Assembly: GCA_963844855.1 (NCBI GenBank)
Contig: CAWJQP010000098.1
Location: 1 to 64,000, forward strand
Length of the DNA stretch: 64,000 nucleotides
Origin: DASQDN01 sp963844855
GTDB lineage: Bacteria; Acidobacteriota; Terriglobia; Bryobacterales; Bryobacteraceae
Direction: 5' to 3'
Shown: positions 37,717 to 48,675 of the stretch, piece after piece
How the letters are laid out: each line of letters begins with the position of its first letter
Position numbering within the stretch: the stretch's first letter is position 1
Made by a program: the position numbers and the translations under genes
The notes under the pieces: model-generated
What the model was told of the DNA's origin: nothing
The model's database searches: none
What the model saw: only the letters and a program-made list of their open reading frames with translations

Positions 37717-39470
37717 ATGGAATTCAAGGACCACCTGAAGTCCTCGGTGGACATTGTTCGCACTGTCGGAGAATATGTGCGGCTGCGGAAGATCGGCGCA
37801 CGCTATTCCGGTCTTTGTCCGTTTCACACGGAGAAGACTCCGTCCTTCAGCGTTAATCCAGGACATGGATTCTATATTTGCTTCGGTTGCGGCAAGAAGG
37901 GGGACGTGCTGGACTTCATCCAGGAAGTCGAGAATCTCACCTTCTACGAAGCGCTGAAACTACTCGCCGACAGAAACGGCATCCCAATGCCGGCCAAGCG
38001 GGAGCGTAACGATCCCGAAACAGCGCTTCGCGCCGCTATTTATGAATTGCATGAGATCGCGGCGGCTACTTTTACGGAGAATTTGTGGGGGCCGAACGCG
38101 GGAGAAGCACGGGATTATCTTCGAAAGCGCGGGCTCTCACAGGTTGTTTCCGAGCAGTTCGGACTCGGGCTCGCCGACCGCTCGGGTGAGTTGTTGAAGC
38201 GCGTGCGAAGCCGCTTCAGTGTTGACCAACTGGAAGCCTCGGGTCTGTTCGGGAAGAGAGAAGACGGCAGTCTTTACGATCGCTTCCGCGGGCGCCTGAT
38301 GTTTCCGATTCATAACGAATCGGGCAAAGTGATCGCGTTCGGCGGAAGGGCGATGCGTTCGGACGAAGAGCCCAAGTACCTGAACTCGCCAGAAACTTCC
38401 ATCTACAAAAAGAGCAACGTTCTCTACAATCTTCATCGCGCAAAGCAGGCGATCCGAACGACGGAACGTACCGTCCTTGTGGAAGGCTATATGGACGTGA
38501 TCGGCGTGTACGCGGCCGGGATCAAACATGTGGTCGCGAGTTGCGGCACTGCGCTTACGGAGAATCAGGTACGCGCGATGAAGCGGCACTCCGAGCATGT
38601 CGTGGTCAACTTCGACCCTGACACGGCCGGATCCAATGCAACCGAAAAGTCAATTAAGACTCTGCTGGACGAAGGAATGCACATTCGCATTCTCGAACTC
38701 GAAGGCGGACTCGATCCGGACGAGTACGTTCGCAAGAACGGCGCGGAGATGTACTCGGCGCGTTTGGAGCGGGCGACCGGCTATTTCCTGTGGCTCGCCG
38801 ACCGGGCGCGGCGGAAATTCGATATGACGTCGGCAGAAGGCAGGATCGCAGGTTTCGAGAACATGCTGCTTCCTGCGATTCGAAAGATTTCGGACAAGCT
38901 GGAGCGGGCCGCGGTAGCTGGGGAGGTCGCGGAGTATCTGGGCGTCGACCGATCGCTGGTTTTGAAGGAATTTCGCAACACGCCCGGCGCCACGCAGAAC
39001 GAATGTCCGGCAACAACAACCAAAGCCGGCAAGTTCCACAATGAGTGAGAGGGTTCTGGTGAGGTCGCTGCTACTCGATGGAGAAGTACGGTCGGAGTTA
39101 TTGCCGGCGCTCGCAAAGTCAGAAGCAGCAAGGCGGTTTACACTCTGGCCGTCGATTGAGGCGATGACGCGACTGACGGACGAGGGTGAAGCGGTAACTT
39201 TTTCGGCCGTGGAGGGTCGTTTACAGGAGATCACCACAGCGGGATCTGTTGTCTGCGGCTGTGTTTGCCGATAGTTCAGGTGAGGTGTTCTCAAGAGAAC
39301 AGGCGCAGCTGTACTTAGGCGTACTGCAATTGGAAGACGATAAGCTGCGGGCTGAGGATATGCGTAGTCGGTTAAAGCAAGCGGAACGAACGGGGAATTG
39401 GGACGAGGCGTTCCGTCTAACGGCAGAGCTAACCGAGTTACAGCGAGGGCAATCGAGGAAAACGGGATGA
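37717..39470 (+). CDS. dnaG: DNA primase (C-terminal part frameshifted)
   Basis: Primase that makes RNA primers at the replication fork. The N-terminal zinc domain has C34, H37, C55, C58 (CPFH...CFGC). The catalytic domain contains ERTVLVEGYMDVIGVYAAGI (Toprim Glu) and VVNFDPDTAG (Toprim DxD-like part). The first frame ends at 39048; a 4-bp tandem TGAG at 39041-39048 causes the stop, since removing one copy gives ...HNERVLVRSLLLDG. The C-terminal helicase-interacting part goes on in two more frames (change near 39240) and ends ELQRGQSRKTG. Joined length about 585 residues, normal for DnaG. rpoD follows, as in the classical macromolecular-synthesis operon. Confidence 0.9.
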
Positions 39471-39546
39471 AGAATACCATCGCTCCTGAGAGGGTTGCCA
39501 TTTGCGGTACACTATGTGGATCTGAGAGGCAAAGTACGGGGTTTTC

Positions 39547-41246
<1,700 letters not shown>

Positions 41247-41249
41247 ACT

Positions 41250-41844
41250 CTAGCGATAGATCTCTTCCACGAGTTGCGCTATGTCCTGGGGGATGAGGGC
41301 GCGCCATTCTTCGCCGCTCTTGATGGCCTCTCTGAAATCGGGTCGAAGAATAATCGTCATAATTGCCGGCGGCAAGCGATCGGACTGCGTGGCGCAGCGG
41401 TTCGGGCGGAATGTACTCTCCGAATCGCGGAGCAACGAGTAGTCGAAATTCCTCCAGCATCCGCGATACAAAGTCGGGCTCGCCATAATCCCATGTAACA
41501 ATTCGCTCGGCGGCATCGCGACCGCACAGGAGATGAATTTCCGCTCCGGGATAATGGATTCTTGCTTCGCGCGCGATTTCCACGAAGAGCCCTCCGTCGG
41601 CTACGGCGGCAGACAGGTTCGGCGACGCGCTTGCGATTCGTTCCATCATGACGATCCGTTGGTCGAGCGTGGCGCCGTCAAATTGCTTATGTGGAAATGT
41701 GCGAGGGATCGCGAGGACAACCTCATCGACCACTTCCAAAGCTGCAACGGCCAACGCTACGTGAGCTGTTGTGGGAGGATTGAACGCGCCCGCAAATACA
41801 GCGACGGATGACGGGGCGCCGGCGGCTTTATGGGCAAACTTCAT
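41250..41844 (-). CDS. nadD: Nicotinate-nucleotide adenylyltransferase-like protein (frameshifted)
   Basis: Nucleotidyltransferase-fold enzyme of about 198 residues, likely converting nicotinate mononucleotide and ATP to deamido-NAD. The N-terminal ATP site is VAVFAGAFNPPTTAHVALA; the (I/Y)SST-x-(I/F)R motif YSSTRF-R is rebuilt only if the frame is changed near 41334, and the protein then ends ALIPQDIAQLVEEIYR. The family-typical HK after PRTF (IPRTFPHKQF) is present. It lies 22 bp downstream of the DUF1501 gene on the same strand. An 11-bp direct repeat CTTCATGCCCT (41839-41849, 41852-41862) covers the start. Confidence 0.8.
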
Positions 41845-41866
41845 GCCCTGACTTCATGCCCTAGCT

Positions 41867-43246
41867 TCAGGCGAGGATATCACTCACCAGTTCGCCGTGA
41901 ACGTCGGTAAGCCGGTAGTCGCGTCCGCTGTAGCGATACGTCAGGCGCTTGTGATCGAGTCCCATCTGGTGAAGTACTGTGGCGTGCAGATCGTGGATAT
42001 GGACGCGCTTGTCGACCGATTTGAACCCGAAGTCGTCGGTCGCGCCGTGGATGTGACCCTTCTTGAAGCCACCGCCGGCGACGAGGTAGGTAAAGCCGTG
42101 ATTATTGTGGTCGCGCCCGTTCTGCACTTTCACAAGACCACCGACCTCGACAGCAGGCGTACGTCCAAACTCGCCGCCAATGAGCACGATGGTTTCGTCA
42201 AGCAGGCCGCTAGCCTTCAGATCCTGGAGTAGCGCGGCGATCGGACCATCACTGAGATTGGCAAGGTCGCGGTGCAGCATGATGTCGTCGTGGTTGTCCC
42301 AGGGCTGGAAATTGCCGTAGTAAACCTGGACCATGCGCACTCCGCGTTCGCACAAACGGCGGGCGATCAGACAGCCGCGAGCGAAGTCGCCGTCGCCGTA
42401 GCGAGCACGAACATGCTCGGGCTCCTGCGTGATGTCGAACGCGTCGGGCGCTTCCTTCTGCATGCGAAAGGCGATTTCGGCCGCCTGGATGCTGGCTTCG
42501 AGTTCGGGATCGCCGCCTTCTTTCTCGAGGTGCAGTCGGTTGAGCCCGGCCAATAGGTCGAGTTCCTTGCGTTGCTGGGCCGAGGTGACGCGGGGATTGC
42601 GGATATGCTCGATAAGCTTCTTGGGATCCTTCTCGCCAAGCGGGAGGTATGTGCCCTGATGCACCGCAGGCAAAAATGTCGAACTCCAGAGGGCATGCCC
42701 GAGCACAGGTAAACCGGGACACAACACGACAAAACCGGGGAGATTCTGGTTCTCCGAACCGAGGCCGTACGTGAGCCATGAGCCCATCGCGGGCCTTCCG
42801 GGAAGCTTTTCCCCACAGTTCAGCAGGAACAACGATGGCTCGTGATTGGGACGATCCGTGTACATCGAGCGGATGACGCAAAGATCGTCCGCCAGCGCTC
42901 CGATCTTCGGAAAGATCTCGCTAACTTCGATTCCGCTCTTGCCGTATCGCTTGAACTCGAAGGGTGACTTGAGAAGATTACCGGTCTTACGCTCGGTCTT
43001 GAGATTGCTGCCCGACGGCATCGGCTGCCCGTTGTACTTGTCGAGCATCGGCTTCGGATCGAAGGTATCCACCTGCGATGGGCCACCGTTCAGAAATAAG
43101 TAAATAACCCTTTTCGCCTTGGCTGGGAAGTGAGGCGGCTTAGGCGCGAGGGGATCGCCGATCGTCTCAGTGGCGCCGAGCACGCCCGCCATACCAACCG
43201 AGCCGAATCCGGCTCCCATCATTTGCAGCAATTCACGGCGTGTCAT
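41867..43246 (-). CDS. DUF1501 domain protein, exported (second copy)
   Basis: Intact 459-residue paralogue of the protein at 7455-8876. N-terminus MTRRELLQMMGAGFGSVGMAG is Tat-like. Family segments: YLFLNGGPSQVDTFDPKP, MGSWLTYGLGSEN, PWDNHDDI, LIGGEFGRTP, NGRDHNNHGFTY and HDLHATVLHQMGLDHKRLTYRYSGRDYRLTD. Member of the phosphatase/sulfatase-like superfamily by fold; activity unknown. It follows the second PSD1 gene by 12 bp and is presumably co-transcribed with it. Confidence 0.93.
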   Translation of the reverse strand: MTRRELLQMMGAGFGSVGMAGVLGATETIGDPLAPKPPHFPAKAKRVIYLFLNGGPSQVDTFDPKPMLDKYNGQPMPSGSNLKTERKTGNLLKSPFEFKRYGKSGIEVSEIFPKIGALADDLCVIRSMYTDRPNHEPSLFLLNCGEKLPGRPAMGSWLTYGLGSENQNLPGFVVLCPGLPVLGHALWSSTFLPAVHQGTYLPLGEKDPKKLIEHIRNPRVTSAQQRKELDLLAGLNRLHLEKEGGDPELEASIQAAEIAFRMQKEAPDAFDITQEPEHVRARYGDGDFARGCLIARRLCERGVRMVQVYYGNFQPWDNHDDIMLHRDLANLSDGPIAALLQDLKASGLLDETIVLIGGEFGRTPAVEVGGLVKVQNGRDHNNHGFTYLVAGGGFKKGHIHGATDDFGFKSVDKRVHIHDLHATVLHQMGLDHKRLTYRYSGRDYRLTDVHGELVSDILA

Positions 43247-43258
43247 GGTAATAGAACT

Positions 43259-45859
43259 TCAATTCATGAAAAGGAATTCGTTGGAGGTTAGTAATACGCG
43301 GGCGTACTGTGTCCAGTCGCCTTCGCGCAGATAATCGAGGCCGAGCTTGAGTTCCTGCTTCCCAGGTTCGCGGCCATACGTGAGCCTGTAAGCGCTGCGA
43401 ATCTTCTCTTCATCCGTACCCGAAACGCGCGCGGCCAGAGCTTTGGCCTGCTCTTCGACAAACGGACTGTTCATTAGGAAGAGCCGCTGCGGAGGGACGT
43501 TCGTGCGCATGCGCTGCTCGGCGGTGCTGACGGGTTGTGGGAAGTCGAAGAGCGCGAGCATGCCGTTCAGCTTTCTGCGGCCGATGAAGCCGTAGACCGT
43601 TCGCTTGTCGGACTTATCGATCTGTTCGGGCTTGGCCTCCGCCGGCTGTACATCGAGCTTTCCGGAAACGAATAGCATCGAATCACGCAAGGACTCGGCA
43701 TCCAGCCGTCGTCGATTCGCACGCCAGAATAGCGTATTCGCGGCATCCTTCGTCTTGTTCGGCTCCATTTCCTGAGCGCTCAACGCATAGGCGTCCGACA
43801 ACATGATCTGGCGATGCAGCTTTTTGATGCTCCAGTCATTCGAGACAAACTCAGAGGCCAGATAGTCAAGCAACTCGGGGTGCGAAGGGCGTTCGCCGAG
43901 CTGGCCGAAGTTGCTGGGTGTGTTCACAATGCCGCGTCCGAAATGGTACATCCACACGCGATTGACGAATACTCGGGCCGTGAGCGGATTCTCGGGGCTC
44001 GCAATTGCTTCAGCAAGTTCCAGACGTCCGCTGCCTTTGGTGAATGGCTTGCGCTCGTCACCCGAGAGGATGGCAAGGAATTGCGCCGGCGCGGGGTCGC
44101 CTGGATTATTGCGATCGCCACGCACGTAGACTTTCATCGCTGCGAGCTTCTTTTTATCGCTGATGGTTTGCAGGAACGGATAGCGCTCGGGAAGAGCGGC
44201 TTTGGCGGTTGTGACCTGCTTGTCGAGGAGCGCGGCGTGCTCGGTCCAGATCCCTTGGAGGAAGCGATCCACCTTGCCTTTGCCGTAGTAGTAGACGCCA
44301 TCGGGAGTCTTACGAGCGCCGCCGGCATCCTGTGTCGCCTTCGCGAAAAGGTCGCGCCAGAGGATGTACTTGTCGCGATCGAGGGAGACCAGAGTCGCGC
44401 CGGCGAGATCCCTACGTTCCGGATTCAAACCAAGCGTGATCTCGTTTTTCTTATCGACCTTCTTCTTCTCTTCGACGACGTCGAGGGTAAGAGTGCCTAG
44501 GCGGGCCGCTTCTGCACGAATCGCAGGTTCGTCGTCTTTGAGCGCGCACCATTTGTCGAGCAACGGATGGTCTTTGCGAGGATTGTCGAGGTATTTCTTC
44601 CAACGCTCGAGTGTTTCTTTGTCGAGAGCAGCTTCACTTCCTAGGCCGCGTGTCGCGAGAAGATACTGTTCCGTTCGCGCCGCCAGCATCTCACCTACTT
44701 CGGTCGTTTGCGTATCGTAAAACTTTTTGAGTGTTTCTTCGGCTTTGTCGAGAGCTGCCTTGCGATCTTTCCACACCTTGACCGTGTCTTCTTCCGCGAG
44801 CGGAACTTCGTCCAGTTGCGTGTTGTTGAAGATCCCTTGCAGGGAGTAGAAGTCTTTGGTCGGAATGGGATCGAATTTATGGTCGTGGCACTGCGCGCAT
44901 GCGACTGTGATCGCCATAAAGCCGCGCGTCGTCGCATCGACGCGATCGTCCTGCATTTCCGGACTCAACGCATAAAATCCGAGGCCGGCAGGTTCGCCGA
45001 TCTGCTCTCCCGCGATCTGAGCCTTTACGAAGCGGTCGTAGGGCATGTCAGAATTGAGGGCTTTGATCACCCAGTTCCGATATCTCCAGGAATTCGGATA
45101 AGGACGATCTTCGGTCGAGAGGAAGCTATCGTCAGCGTATCGCGCGACATCGAGCCAGTACCGCGCCCAGCGCTCCCCATATCGCGGAGAGGCGAGCAAG
45201 CGATCGATTACTTTGGCGAACGCCTCAGGAGATTTGTCGTTCAGGAATGCGTCGACTTCCTCCGGCGTAGGCGGCAGGCCGGTCAAGTCGAGTGTCGCGC
45301 GGCGAATCAGCGTTCGGTCATCGGCGCGCGGGGCAGGCTTGAGACCTTCGGCCTCGAGTCGCGCCAACAAGAATGTGTCGATGGGATTCTTCGCCGTCGA
45401 TGGAATTGTAGGTCGCTTAACCGGTTGGAAGGACCAAAACGACCGGTGCTCCTGAGTGATGACGTAGTCCTTCGATTTCGGCGCAGAAGACTGAGTGGGC
45501 TTCTCTTCCGGCCAGTAGGCGCCGGAGTCGATCCAGCTTCGAATCGCGGCGATGTCCTCGGCCTTCATTTTGCCAGAAGGCGGCATCTTGAGACGGTCGT
45601 GCGTGTGCTCTATGACTTTGATGAGCAGGGATTCATCGGCTTTGCCCTCGACTGCGGCAGGCCCGGTAGCGCCGCCTTTCAAGATGCCTGCGCGAGAATC
45701 GAGACGCAACCCACCCATCGCGGTGTCGCGATGGCAGGCGAAGCAATTCTTGGAAAGAACAGGTCTAACTTTGGTCTCGAAATCCTCGCGCGGGTCGGCC
45801 AGACAGGCCGCTGACAGGGCGACGACACCGACGAGGACACGTATAGCCATTCGCGGCAA
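43259..45859 (-). CDS. PSD1 and planctomycete cytochrome C domain protein (second copy)
   Basis: Intact 866-residue paralogue of the protein at 4776-7451. Signal peptide MPRMAIRVLVGVVALSAACLA, heme motif CFACH at 39-43, MPPSGKMKAEDIAAIRSWID closing the small cytochrome domain, DUF1549 (SPRYGERWARYWLDVARYADD), a second CAQCHDHKFDPIPTKDFYSLQ, an insert with charged helices, and DUF1553 (ENPLTARVFVNRVWMYHFGRGIV). Insert and linkers differ from the first copy, so the two are not a recent duplication. First gene of a PSD1-DUF1501-nadD run. Confidence 0.92.
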   Translation of the reverse strand: MPRMAIRVLVGVVALSAACLADPREDFETKVRPVLSKNCFACHRDTAMGGLRLDSRAGILKGGATGPAAVEGKADESLLIKVIEHTHDRLKMPPSGKMKAEDIAAIRSWIDSGAYWPEEKPTQSSAPKSKDYVITQEHRSFWSFQPVKRPTIPSTAKNPIDTFLLARLEAEGLKPAPRADDRTLIRRATLDLTGLPPTPEEVDAFLNDKSPEAFAKVIDRLLASPRYGERWARYWLDVARYADDSFLSTEDRPYPNSWRYRNWVIKALNSDMPYDRFVKAQIAGEQIGEPAGLGFYALSPEMQDDRVDATTRGFMAITVACAQCHDHKFDPIPTKDFYSLQGIFNNTQLDEVPLAEEDTVKVWKDRKAALDKAEETLKKFYDTQTTEVGEMLAARTEQYLLATRGLGSEAALDKETLERWKKYLDNPRKDHPLLDKWCALKDDEPAIRAEAARLGTLTLDVVEEKKKVDKKNEITLGLNPERRDLAGATLVSLDRDKYILWRDLFAKATQDAGGARKTPDGVYYYGKGKVDRFLQGIWTEHAALLDKQVTTAKAALPERYPFLQTISDKKKLAAMKVYVRGDRNNPGDPAPAQFLAILSGDERKPFTKGSGRLELAEAIASPENPLTARVFVNRVWMYHFGRGIVNTPSNFGQLGERPSHPELLDYLASEFVSNDWSIKKLHRQIMLSDAYALSAQEMEPNKTKDAANTLFWRANRRRLDAESLRDSMLFVSGKLDVQPAEAKPEQIDKSDKRTVYGFIGRRKLNGMLALFDFPQPVSTAEQRMRTNVPPQRLFLMNSPFVEEQAKALAARVSGTDEEKIRSAYRLTYGREPGKQELKLGLDYLREGDWTQYARVLLTSNEFLFMN

Positions 45860-45909
45860 AATAACCTCTATTTCTAGTCTAATCTATTGATGTTGATGGT
45901 TCGGCGCCG

Positions 45910-46156
45910 TTAGCGGTACGCTTCTTGGCGATGCTTTACCTGAAGGATTGCGCAAAGCTCCATCTTCCATCCGTTCGAAGCGGACGCGATAATCACCGAT
46001 CCGCAGCCGAAAGTCGGTCGAGCCCTTAAGTTGCTTGATGTCGGCGTGCCCCGTTTAACCGTACTCCGTCAAGTGGTGAAGGATATTTAGCGCTTGCTCG
46101 CGGTCGATGTTGCGAAGATCGGCCTTCGCCGCATCGGTCCAATAAAATAGATTCAC
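45910..46156 (-). pseudogene. RelE/ParE-type toxin, interrupted
   Basis: GTG 46156 overlaps the antitoxin stop (GTGA). The product reads VNLFYWTDAAKADLRNIDREQALNILHHLTEYG, then meets TAA at 46057-46055. The same frame continues as TGHADIKQLKGSTDFRLRIGDYRVRFERMEDGALR, the RelE/ParE core with its LRIGDYRVRF strand. A further frame change near 45940 is needed to reach ILQVKHRQEAYR and a stop. A nonsense codon plus a frameshift indicate a dead toxin or sequence errors. Confidence 0.72.
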
Positions 46157-46386
46157 AAACCAAACTCGCGAAGGACTTCTTCGTGAGGCGTTCCGCGACC
46201 GGGCTCACGCCGGATGCGTTCAACGGCCTCCCGCTCTCCTTCGCTTTCGGGCTCGTCATCGACGGGAGCGCTCAACAAGGAGAGCTCGACCGGATCCACA
46301 AGAGACCGCAGAAACTTGCGCGCCGTAGCAACATCAGTCTCCGGGATGTGGTCCACAATCTTATGCAGTTCGTCTCGGGCAGTCAT
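46153..46386 (-). CDS. Putative antitoxin partner of the RelE-type toxin
   Basis: A 77-residue acidic protein, MTARDELHKIVDHIPETDVATARKFLRSLVDP... ending PHEEVLREFGL. Small proteins of this pattern (Leu/Val-rich helix, acidic middle, EEV..EFGL-type end) precede RelE/ParE toxins in many genomes. The 4-bp overlap with the toxin frame supports the pairing. The DNA-binding fold is not obvious from sequence. Confidence 0.7.
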   Translation of the reverse strand: MTARDELHKIVDHIPETDVATARKFLRSLVDPVELSLLSAPVDDEPESEGEREAVERIRREPGRGTPHEEVLREFGL

Positions 46387-46504
46387 GTTGGCGCGTCTCT
46401 CTTCTCCGATCATAGCGTTGGTCGACGTTCGCGATCGTGGAGGCCTGACGTCGCCCGGGCAGGACTTCAGTTGGGGGTTGTCTTCCTCGACGCGATCTGG
46501 CGAA

Positions 46505-46738
46505 CTATCGGGTCCGCCGTCGACTGTGGAGCGTCGATGGTCGATAGTTTGACGACGATCCGACTTCCCTGTCGCCCCGCCGCCACAGCACGAAGACGGT
46601 TGCTGTGACGCAGGCGGGAATGACAAAAGCAAAGAGGAAAGTGAATGCGGAATCGCGGGTCCAACCGATCAGTCCCGCGGTCAAAAGCGAACAGGCGACG
46701 AGTACGCCCCAGGCGATAGACAGGTGTGAGCGCCGCAT
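46505..46738 (-). CDS. Small two-helix membrane protein
   Basis: A 77-residue protein starting MRRSHLSIAW at ATG 46738, with a strong ribosome site AAAGGAG 6 bases upstream. Two hydrophobic segments (WGVLVACSLLTAGLIGW and FTFLFAFVIPACVTATVFVLW) are followed by a basic, polar tail (RRGDREVGSSSNYRPS...). Function unknown. The tail after WRRGDRE may be out of its original frame, since it is unusually Ser/Arg-rich. Confidence 0.6.
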   Translation of the reverse strand: MRRSHLSIAWGVLVACSLLTAGLIGWTRDSAFTFLFAFVIPACVTATVFVLWRRGDREVGSSSNYRPSTLHSRRRTR

Positions 46739-46821
46739 ATCAACTCCTTTGCTGCAGCTTCGGCCTACCGATTCAAACCGAAGGAAGCATAGCACAATGA
46801 AATGCGGCGCGGGGCGTGCTG

Positions 46822-47781
46822 CTAGACCCACCAAGCCGCGGCAGGAGCGTCGCGGATGATGATCTGATTGAGGAACTCGGCCGCCTTCGTGAGACCTTCG
46901 TCGGGCGACATCAGCGAATCCTCATGCTCGATCGATAAAACGTAGTCGTATCCGAACATCCGCAGCGTCGAAATGAATTCCTTCCACCAGCCGGATGCGT
47001 GGCCGTATCCGCACGTGCGGAAGATCCAGCCGCGATTGCGCTCGTCAGTGTATTTCTTCGTATCGAGGACCCCGGTGATCGGCAGATTGCGATCGTAAAT
47101 CTGCGTATCTTTCGCATGAACGTGGAAGATCGAATCGCCAAGAACGCGAATTGCTGCAATGGGATCGATGCCCTGCCAGAACATGTGGCTCGGATCGTAA
47201 TTGCAACCGATCGACGGACCGGCGATGGACCGTAGCTTCAACATCGTTTCCGGGCTGTAAACCACGAATCCGGGGTGCATCTCAATCGCAACTTTGACCC
47301 CGTGATCGGATGCGAACTTGGCGTGCTCGGTCCAGTAGGGAATAACTTTCTTTTCCCACTGCCAGTCGAGCACATCGAGATACTCGGGCGGCCAGGGGCA
47401 CGTGACCCAATTCGGATACTTTGCGTTATCGCTGTCGCCCGGACAACCGGAGAAGTCGATCACAACCGGGACACCGAGTTTCTGGGCAAGCTGGATCGTT
47501 TTCTTCGATGTCTCCTGGTAGCCCTTGGCAACGTTGGCATCGGGATGCAGGGGATTGCCGTGCGAGCTGAGAGCACTGATTTTAAAGCCGTTGTCGTCGA
47601 GGACTTTCTTCCATTCCTTCAGCTCTTTCTCGTTGTCGAGCATCGACAGTTTGCAGTGTGGGTCGCCGGGATAATTGCCGGTGCCCAGTTCGACTGTGTC
47701 GATGTTCAACTTCTTGAGCTTCTCGAAGACTTTAGGAAGCGGGAACTGCGATAGTAGTGGAGTAAATACGCCGACTCTCAT
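46822..47781 (-). CDS. Sugar phosphate isomerase/epimerase (AP-endonuclease-2 TIM barrel)
   Basis: Intact protein of 319 residues. ATG 47781 (MRVGVFTPLLSQFP) has AAAGGA upstream; longer in-frame starts lack support. TIM-barrel landmarks: VELGTGNY, ISALSSHGNPLHPD, VVIDFSGCPGD, VAIEMHPGFVVYSPE (metal-binding Glu), IGCNYDPSHMFWQGID (Asp/His), IFHVHAKDTQI (His) and YVLSIEHEDSLM (Glu). These Glu-Asp-His-Glu ligands hold a divalent metal for isomerising or epimerising a sugar. Substrate unknown; no adjacent pathway gene. Confidence 0.88.
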   Translation of the reverse strand: MRVGVFTPLLSQFPLPKVFEKLKKLNIDTVELGTGNYPGDPHCKLSMLDNEKELKEWKKVLDDNGFKISALSSHGNPLHPDANVAKGYQETSKKTIQLAQKLGVPVVIDFSGCPGDSDNAKYPNWVTCPWPPEYLDVLDWQWEKKVIPYWTEHAKFASDHGVKVAIEMHPGFVVYSPETMLKLRSIAGPSIGCNYDPSHMFWQGIDPIAAIRVLGDSIFHVHAKDTQIYDRNLPITGVLDTKKYTDERNRGWIFRTCGYGHASGWWKEFISTLRMFGYDYVLSIEHEDSLMSPDEGLTKAAEFLNQIIIRDAPAAAWWV

Positions 47782-47868
47782 GGTCTGGTTCCTTTCTGAT
47801 GATCGCGGTTTTCTGGGACGGACACAGCTTATCATGTGGTCCTCGCGTAGCTGCACAGCGCCAGGGTA

Positions 47869-48675
47869 ATGCTCCTAATCACGAACGACGTCGCACGACG
47901 GCTGGAGATGGCTGAAGCCATCGATGCTGCCGGGTGCGCTGAAGCGATGTGCGCGATCAATTGTAATGGCGGAGCAACCGCGAAGCCGATCGGTGGTGGA
48001 GTCGCCGTCTACTGCGGCTCGGAGTCGCCTTTGACCCACGCGCTTGGCATGGGGATGCATGGTCCGGTGACCGCCGCTGACATGGACGAATTGGAGGAGT
48101 TCTTCCATGAACGCGATGCCCCGGTGATCGTCGACTTGTGCCCGTACGCTCATCCCACTTTGCGCGAACTAATGTCGAGCCGCGGCTATCGGATTTTGGA
48201 GTTCTTGAACGTGATGGCGCGCTCGTTGACGCCGGACGAGCAGTTACCACCGCTTCCAGGGTTGATTTCCGTTCGCCGCGCCGAGCCTCCGGAGAGAGAG
48301 GTTTTTATCAAGACGGTAATCGGTGGTTTTTTCGGGCGGGATGATCTGAATGAGCAGGAAATGGAGTTGGGAGCTACCCTATTTCACATGCCCTGCAGTT
48401 CGGTTTTTCTCGCTTTCGTCGATACGAAACCGGTCGGCGGCGGCGGGATGTCAGTGCGGAACCGGGTCGCTAGTCTTTTCAGCGATGCGACCCATCCGCG
48501 ATTTCGCGGAAAAGGAGTGCAATCCGCCGTCATTCGCGCGCGGGTGGCAGGAGCGATCGAGGCCGGCTGTGACCTCATCGCGGCATGCACTGTGCCGGGA
48601 AGCGAATCTCAGCGGAATTACGAAAAACTCGGATTTCAAGTTGCATACACAAAACTGACGATGGGTCTGGAATGA
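47869..48675 (+). CDS. GNAT-family N-acetyltransferase
   Basis: A 268-residue protein with a C-terminal GNAT domain. The acetyl-CoA binding motif is HPRFRGKGVQSAVIRARVAGA, followed by AGCDLIAACTVPGSESQRNYEKLGF, where the Asn-Tyr pair near the end is typical. The N-terminal 110 residues are a less conserved half that may be a degenerate second GNAT domain or a substrate-recognition region. Acceptor unknown. It overlaps the next gene by 4 bp (ATGA). Confidence 0.85.
   Translation: MLLITNDVARRLEMAEAIDAAGCAEAMCAINCNGGATAKPIGGGVAVYCGSESPLTHALGMGMHGPVTAADMDELEEFFHERDAPVIVDLCPYAHPTLRELMSSRGYRILEFLNVMARSLTPDEQLPPLPGLISVRRAEPPEREVFIKTVIGGFFGRDDLNEQEMELGATLFHMPCSSVFLAFVDTKPVGGGGMSVRNRVASLFSDATHPRFRGKGVQSAVIRARVAGAIEAGCDLIAACTVPGSESQRNYEKLGFQVAYTKLTMGLE

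Noticed and set aside
44708..45814. 368-codon open frame on the plus strand
   Set aside because: Antisense to the second PSD1 gene with biased composition and no family similarity.
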